This document shows, piece by piece, positions 37,330-46,498 of a stretch of DNA of 64,000 nt. The notes beneath the pieces were generated by a model. That model searched no databases, was not told the origin of the DNA, and was given only the letters and a program-made list of their open reading frames with translations. The position numbers and the translations under genes were made by a program. This DNA comes from Pseudomonadota bacterium (GTDB lineage Bacteria > Myxococcota_A > Polyangia > Polyangiales > Polyangiaceae), in NCBI GenBank assembly GCA_023431345.1, contig JAEYWK010000056.1, forward strand, positions 33,007-97,006, read 5' to 3'. The first letter of the stretch is position 1. Each line of letters begins with the position of its first letter.

Positions 37330-38061
37330 ATGAAGCTCCCTGGCCGGCTGCGGCTGACGACGCTCGGTGACGTGCTCGGAGCGCTGCATCGCTCGGGGGC
37401 GTCGGGCGTGCTCGAGCTGACCGAAGATCGGGGCACCACGCACCGCGTCTACCTCGTGCAAGGTATGATCACGCAGGTCGACACCGGCCTGGCTCGACAG
37501 CGGCTCGGCGACATGCTCGCTGGACAGGGGTTTCTGGGCGCTCGCGCCCTCGCGCGGCTGGCGCGGCGCTTGCTGGAGGCTCCGACCCAGCGCACCGGTG
37601 AGATCTTGGTGGAGGAAGGGTTCGCCACGAACGAGCTGGTGAGCGCCGGGCTGCGCCGCCAGCTGCGCCAGAAGCTCGAGGCGTTGTTTCAGCTCCGCGA
37701 CGCGCAGATCTCGTTCCGCGTCCCGCGTCCGCACGAGCAACCGCGCACTCCGCTGTCGCCCGGTGAGTTCTTGCACGGGCGCCCTCGCGCGCGCCCCCGC
37801 GTGCGCGCAGCGTCGAAGGAGTCGGCGTCGAAGGAGTCGGCGGGGACCGCGCGCGCTGTCCCCGATGGCGCGCGCCACCGCGCGTACGCAACGCTGGGGC
37901 TGCTACCGGGCGCGGACCGCCAAGCCGTTCAGCAGGCATTCCGGCGCATGGCGCGCCGCCTGCATCCCGACTGCTTCCCGAACGCGGACGCGAGCGAGCG
38001 CGCGCGGCTGCTGTCACGCTTCGCGGAGCTCAGCGCTGCGTACCACTCGCTAGCCGGCTGA
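37330..38061 (+). CDS. DUF4388-like and J-domain fusion protein
   Basis: Protein of 243 aa. Residues ~1-140 resemble DUF4388/PatA-N-type modules (LGDVLGALHRSGASGVLELTEDRG...VYLVQGMITQVDTG; GEILVEEGFATNELVSAGLRRQLRQKLEALF), common in myxobacterial signalling proteins. A basic Ser/Lys/Glu linker with a duplicated SKESA follows. Residues ~175-243 form a J domain with the HPD motif (RLHPDCFP). A J domain usually stimulates Hsp70 ATPase; its fusion to a gene-regulation-associated module is unusual. Its last 32 bases overlap the end of gph on the other strand. Confidence 0.8.
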   Translation: MKLPGRLRLTTLGDVLGALHRSGASGVLELTEDRGTTHRVYLVQGMITQVDTGLARQRLGDMLAGQGFLGARALARLARRLLEAPTQRTGEILVEEGFATNELVSAGLRRQLRQKLEALFQLRDAQISFRVPRPHEQPRTPLSPGEFLHGRPRARPRVRAASKESASKESAGTARAVPDGARHRAYATLGLLPGADRQAVQQAFRRMARRLHPDCFPNADASERARLLSRFAELSAAYHSLAG

Positions 38062-38707
38062 CCACCGCCGGTAGCTCCGCGAGCGTGTCGATGATCACGT
38101 CGGGGGCGGAGGCGGCGAGGCGCTCGAACGCCAGGATGCCGCCCCGCACGCCGATGGTGAGCGCGCCCGCCGCGCGCCCCGAGAGCACGTCTTGCGGACC
38201 GTCACCGACCATCACGACTTGGCTGACTGGCGCTCCGAGCTGGCGCGCGGCTTCCAGCACCATCGACGGATGCGGCTTACGCTCGGGGAGATCGTCGCCC
38301 GCGACCACGCTCTGGAAGCGCGGCTCGAGCCCGAGGCCTCGCAGCACGGCCAACGACGTGCGACGCGGCTTGTTCGTACACACGCCGAGCGCGTACCGTC
38401 CGCTGGCGAGCGCCTCGAGCGCTTCGAGCGCGCCCGGCATCACGCTCGTGTGATCGACGGCGTGCGCCGTGTAGTAGTCGAGGAAATCCGCGACCATCAC
38501 CCGGGTTTTCTCGTCCTTTACGTCGAGACGTGCGGCCCGCGCGATCAGCATCGGCGCGCCATCACCCACGTATGACTCGAGCTCTTCGTGCGGCAAGCGC
38601 GCGAGACCGTGCTTCGCGAGCGTGTGGTTGGCCGCCTCGGCGATGTCGCGGCGCGAGTCGACGAGGGTTCCGTCGAGGTCGAAGACGACCCCGCTGACTC
38701 GAGTCAT
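38030..38707 (-). CDS. gph: Phosphoglycolate phosphatase-like HAD hydrolase
   Basis: Protein of 225 aa. Haloacid-dehalogenase motifs: I FDLDGTLVDS (~8-17), II with T/S near GVCTNKPRRTS, III lysine in ERKPHPSMVLEA, and IV GDGPQDVLSGRAAG. The cap resembles Gph (LARLPHEELESYVGDGAPMLI), so 2-phosphoglycolate is the likely substrate. It overlaps the DUF4388-J gene tail to tail. Confidence 0.88.
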   Translation of the reverse strand: MTRVSGVVFDLDGTLVDSRRDIAEAANHTLAKHGLARLPHEELESYVGDGAPMLIARAARLDVKDEKTRVMVADFLDYYTAHAVDHTSVMPGALEALEALASGRYALGVCTNKPRRTSLAVLRGLGLEPRFQSVVAGDDLPERKPHPSMVLEAARQLGAPVSQVVMVGDGPQDVLSGRAAGALTIGVRGGILAFERLAASAPDVIIDTLAELPAVVSRLASGTQR

Positions 38708-38735
38708 GGGCGAGACTTCCTTCGCGCTAGCCGCG

Positions 38736-39491
38736 TCAACCGGCGTTCCTGAAGACGGCGCGGCCGACGAAGAACGGCCCCATCTTGTCCATGAACTCCG
38801 CCGTTTGCCGCGTTTGCCGCATGGCCTGAACGACGTGCGACAGCGGGTGCAGCTCTTTGCCGATGAGCCCGATCACGAAGTCATTGTCGGCTTGGTCGAG
38901 GCCGTGGCAGGCGAGCCGTACGTCGTGCGCCAGATCCTGCGCGCCGTACGCGCGACCGACGCTGCCGTGCTCGCGCATGATCTGTCCTCGCTCGCGCGGA
39001 TCGAGCCGCTCGAACGGGCCCACGCGCCGCAGCGGGTACCAAATCGCCCACGGCCAGGCTGCGTTGAGCACGGTGTCGCGGGGGCGGGTGAGCAGCCAGT
39101 ACTCGAGATCTTGCTCGAACCCGGTCGAGTAAGTGCGGCCGAGCATCGACAGCTCCGGGCGCGGACGTAGCCCGCGAAATGTCGCGCCGCCCACCAGGGG
39201 ACGCACGCGATTGGCGAAATCGAGGGGCTCTTCCGAGAAGGTGAGCAGCGCCAAGCCGCGCGGATGGTGAACGTCCTCGTAGACCACGCTCGGCACGCCT
39301 TGCTCGCGCAGGGCGCCGCCCAGCGTCGGCAGGAGCCCGGCTGGGTCCTCGTGCTCGAAGGCCAGCAGCTGCATGAAAAGCCGGCGATTCATGCTGATGG
39401 GCGAGCCGGTTTTGTCGGAGCCGCGCTCGCTGACGTCCACGGGCGCTTGCTCTCGGGGAGAGTGGGCGGTGGTGTGGCTGGGGTCGCTCAT
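38736..39491 (-). CDS. Chlorite dismutase / HemQ-family heme protein
   Basis: Protein of 251 aa. The C-terminal half has the family pattern: IWYPLRR, then LDPRERGQIMREHGSVGRAYG with the likely proximal heme His in REHG. GLDQADNDFVIGLIGKELHPLSHVVQAMRQTR and a FFVGR end follow. The YPLRR stretch resembles the YPMxK region of coproheme decarboxylases (HemQ), which use a Tyr there. Chlorite detoxification seems less likely than a heme-synthesis role, but this is inference. Residues 1-30 are a disordered extension. It is divergent from hisZ. Confidence 0.8.
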   Translation of the reverse strand: MSDPSHTTAHSPREQAPVDVSERGSDKTGSPISMNRRLFMQLLAFEHEDPAGLLPTLGGALREQGVPSVVYEDVHHPRGLALLTFSEEPLDFANRVRPLVGGATFRGLRPRPELSMLGRTYSTGFEQDLEYWLLTRPRDTVLNAAWPWAIWYPLRRVGPFERLDPRERGQIMREHGSVGRAYGAQDLAHDVRLACHGLDQADNDFVIGLIGKELHPLSHVVQAMRQTRQTAEFMDKMGPFFVGRAVFRNAG

Positions 39492-39644
39492 GGTGCTGCA
39501 CGTGTACCACGGATCGGCTAGGCTCCGCCGGCTTTGCCTGCCTCGATTCCGAACGCTCCCCTAGCAGTCGCATCCTCTCCGGCTTCGCGAGAGCCGAGCT
39601 CTGCGCCGCTCGCTCCTCAGGCCTCTGCTCCCGGGCAGGGCGCG

Positions 39645-40865
39645 ATGTCGCACCCGCTGCCGGCAGGCATGCGTGATTTCCTGCCGCCCGACGCGCGGCG
39701 CTTGGGCGAGCTCGCGCGGCGCCTGCTCTCGAGCTTCGAGCTGTTCGGCTACGAGCTCGTGACCTTGCCGGTGTTCGAGTACGAGAGCGTGCTCGAGCGA
39801 GGGCTGGGCGCGCTCGAGCCCGAAGAGGTGCTGCGCTTCGTGGAGCCCGAGACGGGCGAGGTCGTGGCGCTGCGGCCCGACATGACGCCGCAGCTGGCGC
39901 GCGTCGTCGCCACTCGGCTCGCGCAAGCGGCCCCGCCGATTCGCTTGTCGTACCAGGGCTCGGTGCTGCGGCGGCGACGCGAGCGGGCGCGCCGTCATCG
40001 TCAAATTTTTCAAGCTGGAATCGAGCTGATCGGACTGGACGGGCCGACGGGCGACATCGAAGCGATCGAGGTCGCCTGCTCGGCCGCCCGCGCGGTGGGG
40101 CTCGACGACTTCGTGCTCGATCTCGGGCATGCGCGCATCGCGTTCGCTTTGCTCGACGGCGTCGAGCCGACGCGACAGCGCGCCGCCGTCGAAGCGCTGC
40201 ACCTCAAGGATCGCGCCGAGCTCGAGCGGGCCGCGCGCTCCGCCGGGCTGGGCCAACGCGAGCAAGCGGCGCTGTCCGCGCTGGCCGAGCTGCACGGCGG
40301 GCAGGAGATCCTCTCCAGCGCTCGCGCGATGCTTTCGGGCACTCGAGCCGAAGCCGGGCTGGAGGAGCTGTCACAGCTGCTCGTCGAGGTGGAGCGGCGC
40401 GGGCTGTCGCCAGCCGTCGTGGTGGACCTAGGCGAGACGCGCCATTTTGCGTATTACACTGGTACTACATTCCAGCTGCATGCCCACGGCCCCGGCGTGC
40501 CGATCGCGTCGGGCGGCCGTTACGACGGCCTGCTCGGCGGCTTCGGGCGACCTTTGCCCGCCTTCGGCTTCGCGTTCGGCCTGGATGACCTGGTTTGGGC
40601 GCTGGGCGGCGTCGGTGAGCTCGAGAATCCGCCGCGCGTCTTGCTGACGGGCGGCGCCGCCGCGCTCGGGGCCGGCCTCCGTGCAGCCGGCGTGCGCTGC
40701 GCCGTCGGCCCCGAGCAGGATCCGCTGGCGTACGCGGAGGTGTGGCGGTACACGCACTGGGTGAGCGCCACGTCCGGCGAGGCGCAGATCACCTCCGTCC
40801 TCGGGCGGACGGAGCAACGTGCTCCGCTCGACGCCGCCTCCGTGGCGCGCGTGCTCGTGAAGTGA
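39645..40865 (+). CDS. hisZ: ATP phosphoribosyltransferase regulatory subunit
   Basis: HisRS-like protein of 406 aa. It has class II synthetase motifs (GMRDFLPPDARR, LRPDMTPQLARVVATR, GSVLRRRRERARRHRQIFQAGIELIG) and a catalytic core (TGTTFQLHAHGPGVPIASGGRYDGLLGGFG). It lacks a clear anticodon-binding domain, as expected for HisZ, which activates the short form of HisG. The ATG at 39645 directly precedes SHPLPAGMRDFLPP; a TTG at 39534 would add 37 low-complexity residues. It precedes purA, an arrangement known in other bacteria. Confidence 0.88.
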   Translation: MSHPLPAGMRDFLPPDARRLGELARRLLSSFELFGYELVTLPVFEYESVLERGLGALEPEEVLRFVEPETGEVVALRPDMTPQLARVVATRLAQAAPPIRLSYQGSVLRRRRERARRHRQIFQAGIELIGLDGPTGDIEAIEVACSAARAVGLDDFVLDLGHARIAFALLDGVEPTRQRAAVEALHLKDRAELERAARSAGLGQREQAALSALAELHGGQEILSSARAMLSGTRAEAGLEELSQLLVEVERRGLSPAVVVDLGETRHFAYYTGTTFQLHAHGPGVPIASGGRYDGLLGGFGRPLPAFGFAFGLDDLVWALGGVGELENPPRVLLTGGAAALGAGLRAAGVRCAVGPEQDPLAYAEVWRYTHWVSATSGEAQITSVLGRTEQRAPLDAASVARVLVK

Positions 40866-40882
40866 GCGCTCACTAGTTCCCT

Positions 40883-40897
40883 GACTGAGACTCAGTC
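40883..40897. repeat. Short inverted repeat before purA
   Basis: GACTGA-GAC-TCAGTC forms a 6-bp stem, 25 bases upstream of the purA ATG. A 10-bp palindrome TGAGCGCTCA overlaps the hisZ stop at 40863-40872. Either could be an operator, but there is no independent support. Confidence 0.25.
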
Positions 40898-40921
40898 CCA
40901 AACCGAAGAAGCGGTGTCAGC

Positions 40922-42226
40922 ATGTCGTGTGTCGTGATCGTGGGCGCCCAGTGGGGCGACGAAGGCAAAGGCAAGATCGTCGATATCTATACGGAGTTCG
41001 CCGAGGTAGTCGTGCGCTACGCGGGCGGACCCAACGCCGGACACACGCTGGTGGTCGGTGACGACAAGCTGGTGGTGAGGCTCCTGCCGAGCGGCATCTT
41101 GCGCCCGCAGACCCGCTGCGTGCTCGCGCAGGGCATGGTCATCGATCCGGACGTGCTGCTGAGCGAGGTCGACGAGCTGATTCGCCGCGGTCACCGCGAC
41201 GTGGAGAGCCGCTTGTGCGTCTCGGATCGCGCGCACCTGATTTTGCCGTACCACGTGCTCGTCGACACGCTGCGTGAGGCCACCCCCGGCGGCATCGGCA
41301 CGACCAAGAAGGGCATCGGCCCGGCCTACGAAGACAAGGCGCGCCGCACCGGCGTCCGCGCCGGTGATCTGCGCGATCCGGCGCGACTGGCGGAGCGCGT
41401 GCGCGCCGCGCTGGGCGCCTGGGCGCCGACGATCAAGGCTCTCGGCGGCGAGGTGCCGTCGGCGGAAGAGATCTTGAAGAAGCTCGAGCCGTCGACGAAG
41501 CGCGTCGTCGCGCTGCTGGCCAACACCTCGCAGATCGTCGATCAGGCAGTGCGCGAGGGCAAGCGCGTGATGCTCGAAGGCGCGCAGGGCACGCTGCTCG
41601 ACATCGACCACGGCACGTATCCGTTCGTCACCTCGAGCTCGGCCGTCGCGGGCGGGGCCTCCATCGGCACCGGCATCGGGCCGAACCGCATCTCGTCCGT
41701 GCTCGGCATCACCAAGGCCTACGCGACGCGCGTCGGCTCCGGTCCGTTCCCGACCGAGCTCAACGACGGCGACGGCCAGCACTTGCGCGAGGTCGGCGCG
41801 GAGTTCGGCTCCGTCACCGGGCGCCCCCGTCGTACCGGCTGGCTCGACCTCCCGGCGCTGCGCTACGCGGCGCGCGTCAACGGCATCGACGGCCTCGCGC
41901 TGACGAAGCTCGACGTGATGACGGGCTTGCCACGCATCTTGGTGTGCACCGCCTACGACACGCCCGAGGGGCGCACCGAAGAATTTCCCATCGACTACCT
42001 CGACGTGCCCGGCGCCGTGAAGCCCGTGTACCAAGAGATGGCGGGCTGGACCGAGAAGCTCGACGGCGTGCGCGTCCTCGACGAGCTCCCCAAGGCCGCG
42101 CGTGACTACGTGCGGTTCCTAGAAGAGGCCGCCAAGGTGCCGCTGTACTTGCTGAGCGTCGGCCCGCGACGCAGCGAGACGGTGGTGCTGCACAACCCGT
42201 TCGTCGGGAGGGCCGCGGCGCCGTGA
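40922..42226 (+). CDS. purA: Adenylosuccinate synthetase
   Basis: Protein of 434 aa that joins aspartate to IMP using GTP in AMP synthesis. The GTP loop GDEGKGK (~residues 12-18), GGPNAGHT, and the IMP/Asp-binding segments (GTTKKGIGPAYEDKARR, EGAQGTLLDIDHGTYPFVTSS, TKLDVMTGL) are complete. Its stop overlaps the next GTG, so the exported protein behind it is coupled to purA. Confidence 0.97.
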   Translation: MSCVVIVGAQWGDEGKGKIVDIYTEFAEVVVRYAGGPNAGHTLVVGDDKLVVRLLPSGILRPQTRCVLAQGMVIDPDVLLSEVDELIRRGHRDVESRLCVSDRAHLILPYHVLVDTLREATPGGIGTTKKGIGPAYEDKARRTGVRAGDLRDPARLAERVRAALGAWAPTIKALGGEVPSAEEILKKLEPSTKRVVALLANTSQIVDQAVREGKRVMLEGAQGTLLDIDHGTYPFVTSSSAVAGGASIGTGIGPNRISSVLGITKAYATRVGSGPFPTELNDGDGQHLREVGAEFGSVTGRPRRTGWLDLPALRYAARVNGIDGLALTKLDVMTGLPRILVCTAYDTPEGRTEEFPIDYLDVPGAVKPVYQEMAGWTEKLDGVRVLDELPKAARDYVRFLEEAAKVPLYLLSVGPRRSETVVLHNPFVGRAAAP

Positions 42227-43134
42227 GCCTTGCGTGGGCGCTCCCGCTCGTGATCGCGCTGGAAGCGCGGTCGGCGAGCGTGTCGCCCCGGCCGGTGGCG
42301 TGGGCCGCGCAGAGCCCACGCCCGGCGGCTTGCCAGGGTAGCCCTGGCTTGTGGGAGCTCTCGCGGCAAGCGCGGCTCGGTCGGCGCTGCCGCGAGCTGG
42401 CGCGCGCCCAGGCGCTGCTGCTACGCGCCCCCGAGAAGGCGCACGCCCGCGCGACGCAGCTGCTGGAGCAGGCGCCGGATTTCGTGGCCGCGCGCGTCGT
42501 CCGCGGTCGCGCCCGTCTGCGCTTGGGCGACACCAGCGGCGCGCTCGCGGATCTGCGGCCGCTGGCCGCCGATGACGCGGGGGAGCTGCTTGAACCAGCC
42601 GCGCTCCTCGACGGCGGCCGCGCTGCCCTCGCCGAGCGCGATCTGCAGAGCGCGACGCGCTTTTATCGGCTGCTCGGCAACCGCGCCGCGCTCCTGCCCG
42701 ACACCCGGGACCAGATCGTCGCTTACGTCGAGGTCGCGGCGACGCTGCTCGCGAGCGGCGCCGCCGGAGTCGACGAAGTGCAGGCTTTCCTCCGTGAGGC
42801 GCGGCGGCGCTCACCGGGCAGCGGCTACACCGGCTTGTGCGCGAGCCTGAGCGCGGTCGCCTGGCTCAGCAGCGGCCGCGAGGCGGAGGGGCAGGGCGCG
42901 CTGGTCGAGGTCGGCGATCGCGGCGCGCTCGAGCGCTTCGAAAAGCGCGACGCCGTTTGGTTGCCTGACGGCATGTTCGACGCGCTGATGGGCGTGGCGC
43001 TCGAGAAAGAGTCGCCCGAAGCGGCCGCCGCGCACTATCGAGCTCTCGCCGAGGGGCCGCTCGCCGGTACGGCCGTCGGCAAGCTGGGCGCAAGGCCCCG
43101 CGCGAAAGATTCGGGTAAGCGGGGAGCCCGGTGA
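42223..43134 (+). CDS. Exported or anchored TPR-like protein
   Basis: Protein of 303 aa from a GTG overlapping the purA stop (GTGA). The N-terminus SLAWALPLVIALEARSAS is hydrophobic and could be a signal peptide or anchor. The rest is Ala/Leu/Arg-rich helical repeat with TPR spacing (ARATQLLEQAPDFVAARVVRGRARLRLGD). No catalytic motif. It overlaps the next gene by 4 bases; the two look like a co-translated pair. Confidence 0.7.
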   Translation: MSLAWALPLVIALEARSASVSPRPVAWAAQSPRPAACQGSPGLWELSRQARLGRRCRELARAQALLLRAPEKAHARATQLLEQAPDFVAARVVRGRARLRLGDTSGALADLRPLAADDAGELLEPAALLDGGRAALAERDLQSATRFYRLLGNRAALLPDTRDQIVAYVEVAATLLASGAAGVDEVQAFLREARRRSPGSGYTGLCASLSAVAWLSSGREAEGQGALVEVGDRGALERFEKRDAVWLPDGMFDALMGVALEKESPEAAAAHYRALAEGPLAGTAVGKLGARPRAKDSGKRGAR

Positions 43135-44105
43135 AGGCGCCGGCCTTCGCAGCCGCGCTCCTGCTCTTGGGCTGGACGGAGGCGGCGCAGGCCGAGCTGA
43201 CGTTGTGGCAGCGGGCGAAGGAGCCGGGGGCTCAGCTACGCGCGCGGGCGCGCCTGCGCGCCGAGCAGCTGTTCGAACAAGCCAGCGACGCGCGGAGCGA
43301 TCCGGACTTGGTGCGCGAGCTGTCCGCCGGCAGCGCGGCGCTCTTGGAGCTCAGCGGTGGACGCCGCGATCCGTGGCAAGTGGTGCTGCTCGGCCGCGTT
43401 CTGCTCGACGCTCGGCCCGGCCGCGAGCAGGAGGCGGTGCGCCTGATCGAGAGCGGCGTGAGCGCGCTGCCCGACAGCGATTTCAAGCGCGCGAGTCTGT
43501 TCGACGCCGGGCTCGGCTCCATGTTGAGCGGCGACATGGAGCGCGCCGTGCGCGCGTTCACGGGCGCTCTGGCGCTGGCCTGGGATCCGGATTATCGCGC
43601 CAGCATTCACCGCAATCGCGGCAAGGCGCACATGCTCGCCGGCCACTTGGGCGAGTCCGTCAGCGACTTTCGGGCCGCGGTGGCGCTGGCGCGCGGCGTC
43701 GAGGTGATGGCGTTGTCGCACTTTGGGCTCGGCGTCGCCCTCGAGCGCAGCGGCGACTACCCGCAGGGCATGCAAGAGATCGCGCGCGGGGTGCAGGTAC
43801 GGCTGCCGGTGCCGCCTTACCCGACCGATAGCGTGCTCGACATGCCGAGCCTGCGCTGGATACCGGACTACGACGTGCACTATTTCCGCGCGCTCGGCGC
43901 GATGACCGAAGCCACCAATCCAGGGCTGAACGCGGATGAGCAGCTGGAGCACTGGCAGCTGGCGCTGGAGAGCTGGGAGCAATACCTGCCCGCCGCTACT
44001 GCCTCGCGTGATCGCTTCGCGCCCAACGCAGAGCGGCATCGCCAGCGCTGCCTGGAGGCGGTGATGCGCCTGATTCCGAAGCCCGTTTCAGGCCGCGTAC
44101 GGTAA
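43131..44105 (+). CDS. Secreted TPR-like protein
   Basis: Protein of 324 aa from GTG 43131. The signal peptide is clear (KAPAFAAALLLLGWTEAAQAE). Three or four TPR-like units are visible (DFKRASLFDAGLGSMLSGDMERAVRAFTGALAL; YRASIHRNRGKAHMLAGHLGESVSDFRAAVAL; LSHFGLGVALERSGDYPQGMQEIARGV). It is probably periplasmic. Its 3' end overlaps the end of the opposite-strand gene by 18 bases. Confidence 0.78.
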   Translation: MKAPAFAAALLLLGWTEAAQAELTLWQRAKEPGAQLRARARLRAEQLFEQASDARSDPDLVRELSAGSAALLELSGGRRDPWQVVLLGRVLLDARPGREQEAVRLIESGVSALPDSDFKRASLFDAGLGSMLSGDMERAVRAFTGALALAWDPDYRASIHRNRGKAHMLAGHLGESVSDFRAAVALARGVEVMALSHFGLGVALERSGDYPQGMQEIARGVQVRLPVPPYPTDSVLDMPSLRWIPDYDVHYFRALGAMTEATNPGLNADEQLEHWQLALESWEQYLPAATASRDRFAPNAERHRQRCLEAVMRLIPKPVSGRVR

Positions 44106-45293
44106 GACCGGGTTCGAGCCGAGCACGCGCCGCGCACCCTCGGCGTCTTCGACGGCTTCGAAGACGGGGCGCAGGTACGGGCTACGTTCGAGCTCGCCGA
44201 AGGCCCCGCTGGCGGCCAGCGCGCGCGCCTGCGGCCCGTCGAGCACGATGAACACGTTCCTTAGCCCGTCGCCGGCCGGCGCGTCGATCACGTCGACGAT
44301 CTTCGAGCGATCGACGTGGAGCTCTTCGCTGCGCCGCTGGATGAGCACGCGCTTGTCGGTGATCAGGTAGCGCGTGTCGCTCACGAGCTTGCCCGGTCGA
44401 ATGACGGTGTCGTAAGCGATGTATGCGCCGACCGCGAGCACCAGCGCGACCGCGAGGAAGACGCCGGCCGCGAGGGCCACGAAGCTGGGCGACAAATAGG
44501 GCAGGCCGTTGCGGGCGACCTTTCCGAGCGCGGCCACCGCTCGCGAGATCATTTCGATGCCGGCCAGCACCGTGAAGCCGGAGATGGCCATCAGCAGCCA
44601 CTGCCTTTGGCCGTGGGGCAGGTAGGCGCGCAGCTGCTGGCGCGGCTGCGCCGACCAAATCACGCGCTCGCCGCGATCGAGCCGCTGGCCCATCGGCATG
44701 TCGGCGCTGCCCAGCGGCGCCACGTCTTCGGCCCCGCGAACGATGGCCCAGACCCGGTCGGGCGCGGCGATGCCGGGCAAGCGCAGGGCGAGCCGCCGAC
44801 GCAGCGCGCCCGTAGGCACCGCGCGCACCAGCTCGAGGTCACCAGTGTCGGGTTGGTCCGCGTCCCAGAAGATGCGCGCGAAGCTGACCGCGCTGCGCTG
44901 GATGCTGCGACGAAACGGTCCGAAGTGCGCGACCACGTGGTGCTCGGTAACGACGTAGCGCGCGCGCTCGAGCAGCAGGCGCGGCACGGTGCGGAACGCG
45001 ACGCCGAGCACCGTCGTCCAAAAGGCGAACAGCACGGTTCCCGTCGGCGTGACGCGCAGCACGAGCGAGGTCACGATCGCGAACAGCAACGAAATCGCCG
45101 CGGTGACGAAGCAGAGGACGGACATGGCGCGGACGAGCCACGACGGGCGAACGGATTTGGGACGACCAGTCCAAATTATCCGCTCTCCGTATAGGGAGTC
45201 TCGCGCCACGGTGCTCCTCAGCAGAGATACGACCGCACTCACGACAAACTTGCGCTCTCGTGGCCGCAACGTCAACCGGGGGGCGCGCCGCAA
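44088..45293 (-). CDS. Membrane protein with PH-like domains
   Basis: Protein of 401 aa with four predicted membrane helices, in two pairs (~residues 55-105 and ~235-310). Between and after them lie two soluble regions. The C-terminal one (TRYLITDKRVLIQRRSEELHVDRSKIVDV) has the pattern of bacterial PH-like (bPH) domains, and the first (YVVTEHHVVAHFGPFRRSIQRSAVSF) looks like a divergent copy. The start is uncertain: the first ~20 residues are Arg-rich, and a GTG near residue 18 would remove them. Function unknown. Confidence 0.65.
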   Translation of the reverse strand: MRRAPRLTLRPRERKFVVSAVVSLLRSTVARDSLYGERIIWTGRPKSVRPSWLVRAMSVLCFVTAAISLLFAIVTSLVLRVTPTGTVLFAFWTTVLGVAFRTVPRLLLERARYVVTEHHVVAHFGPFRRSIQRSAVSFARIFWDADQPDTGDLELVRAVPTGALRRRLALRLPGIAAPDRVWAIVRGAEDVAPLGSADMPMGQRLDRGERVIWSAQPRQQLRAYLPHGQRQWLLMAISGFTVLAGIEMISRAVAALGKVARNGLPYLSPSFVALAAGVFLAVALVLAVGAYIAYDTVIRPGKLVSDTRYLITDKRVLIQRRSEELHVDRSKIVDVIDAPAGDGLRNVFIVLDGPQARALAASGAFGELERSPYLRPVFEAVEDAEGARRVLGSNPVLPYAA

Positions 45294-45424
45294 GCTGCTC
45301 CGGCTCGGAACCGCGGCGGCTCGAGCTGGGCGGGCGCGCGAGGCCGGCCCCGAATGCTGGCTCGCTTTTAGTGAGGCTGGAGCGAAACGCCCGCGTTTTT
45401 CGCTCGCGAACGTACCCCGCAGGT

Positions 45425-46498
45425 TCAGCTGCCAGGCGAGACGAACACGATTTCGAGCCGCTCGTTGCGGGCGGCCGCGCCGGGACGATTCGTCGGCACG
45501 ACGGGCGTCGTATTTCCGGCGCTGCGACCTTCGAGCTTGGCCGCGCCGGCGGCCTTCAGCGCTTCCGTTGCGAGGCCGAGCGCGTCGTCTTTGGCCCCCT
45601 GCTTCGCGTCGTGGCTGACCACGAGCAGCGGGAACTGGGGATGCGCCTTGGAGACCTTGCCCAGCTCCGCGAGCTTGGCGGCCGCGCTCTCGCTCAGCTT
45701 CCCACCCTCACGCACACTTCGGAGGGTGACGACCACCCCGCGGTCGTCGCGGAAGGGGAGGAAATCGGCCCGGCTCAGCTCCGCCAGCAGCGCGTCGGAC
45801 TCGCCCTGCGACGGGTTCTGCTGCGCGCGGGGCCTTCGCGCCAGCGTCAGCTCGCGCAGGCAGTCGGAGCGCAGGGCGGTGGCGTCATCGATGGCGGCGG
45901 GCGCGGTGGTGTCGAGCTTCTTCCTGACCTCGTCCGCCTTGTCGAGGAGGGCGGTCACGTTCTCGCGCTTCGGCTCCACGAGCCGAGCAGACACGCACAG
46001 CAGCGAAGCCTGCGTGACGATGGCGCGCGCGGCTTCGCGGCGAGCCCGCTCGCGCTCGGGCGATGCGGGCTCACTCTTGACGAGCGGCTCGGCGTCGCGG
46101 GCGACCTTGGCGCGGAGCTCGAGATCGGCGGCCTCAGCGGCCAGACGCTGTTGCTCGACCTCCAGCTGCGCGAGGCGCTCGGCCTGCTGCTTCTCCGAGA
46201 CCCGCGCCTCGGCCAAGCGGTTCTCGGCCACGGTGAGGCGCGCCTCGAGCGTCGCGCGCAGGTAGGCGGCCAGCGCTTGCTCGCTGAGCAGCTCTGCCCC
46301 CGGCAAATCATCGGCATCGAAGGCTCGCTCGGCGCGCTGCCGCAGCAGCTCGGCTCGGGCGTAGGCCTGCGGCGCTGTCTTACGCGCGTCGACCACCGCT
46401 CGCCCCTCACGGGTGCGGTCGACCTCCTTGAGCACCTCCGGGCGCTGCGGCGAGGCGCACGCGGTCAGCAGCGGAAGCAGCCACAGCCAGCGCTTCAT
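45425..46498 (-). CDS. Coiled-coil lipoprotein with OmpA-like C-terminus
   Basis: Protein of 357 aa. The lipobox is LTAC with Cys14. Residues ~50-190 are a long heptad-rich helix (AENRLAEARVSEKQQAERLAQLEVEQQRLAAEAADLELR). The last ~120 residues have a weak OmpA/peptidoglycan-binding pattern (GKLSESAAAKLAELGKVSKAHPQFPLLVVSHD...RNERLEIVFVS). It may link the outer membrane to peptidoglycan. The ATG overlaps the stop of the upstream coiled-coil gene (ATGA). Confidence 0.75.
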   Translation of the reverse strand: MKRWLWLLPLLTACASPQRPEVLKEVDRTREGRAVVDARKTAPQAYARAELLRQRAERAFDADDLPGAELLSEQALAAYLRATLEARLTVAENRLAEARVSEKQQAERLAQLEVEQQRLAAEAADLELRAKVARDAEPLVKSEPASPERERARREAARAIVTQASLLCVSARLVEPKRENVTALLDKADEVRKKLDTTAPAAIDDATALRSDCLRELTLARRPRAQQNPSQGESDALLAELSRADFLPFRDDRGVVVTLRSVREGGKLSESAAAKLAELGKVSKAHPQFPLLVVSHDAKQGAKDDALGLATEALKAAGAAKLEGRSAGNTTPVVPTNRPGAAARNERLEIVFVSPGS

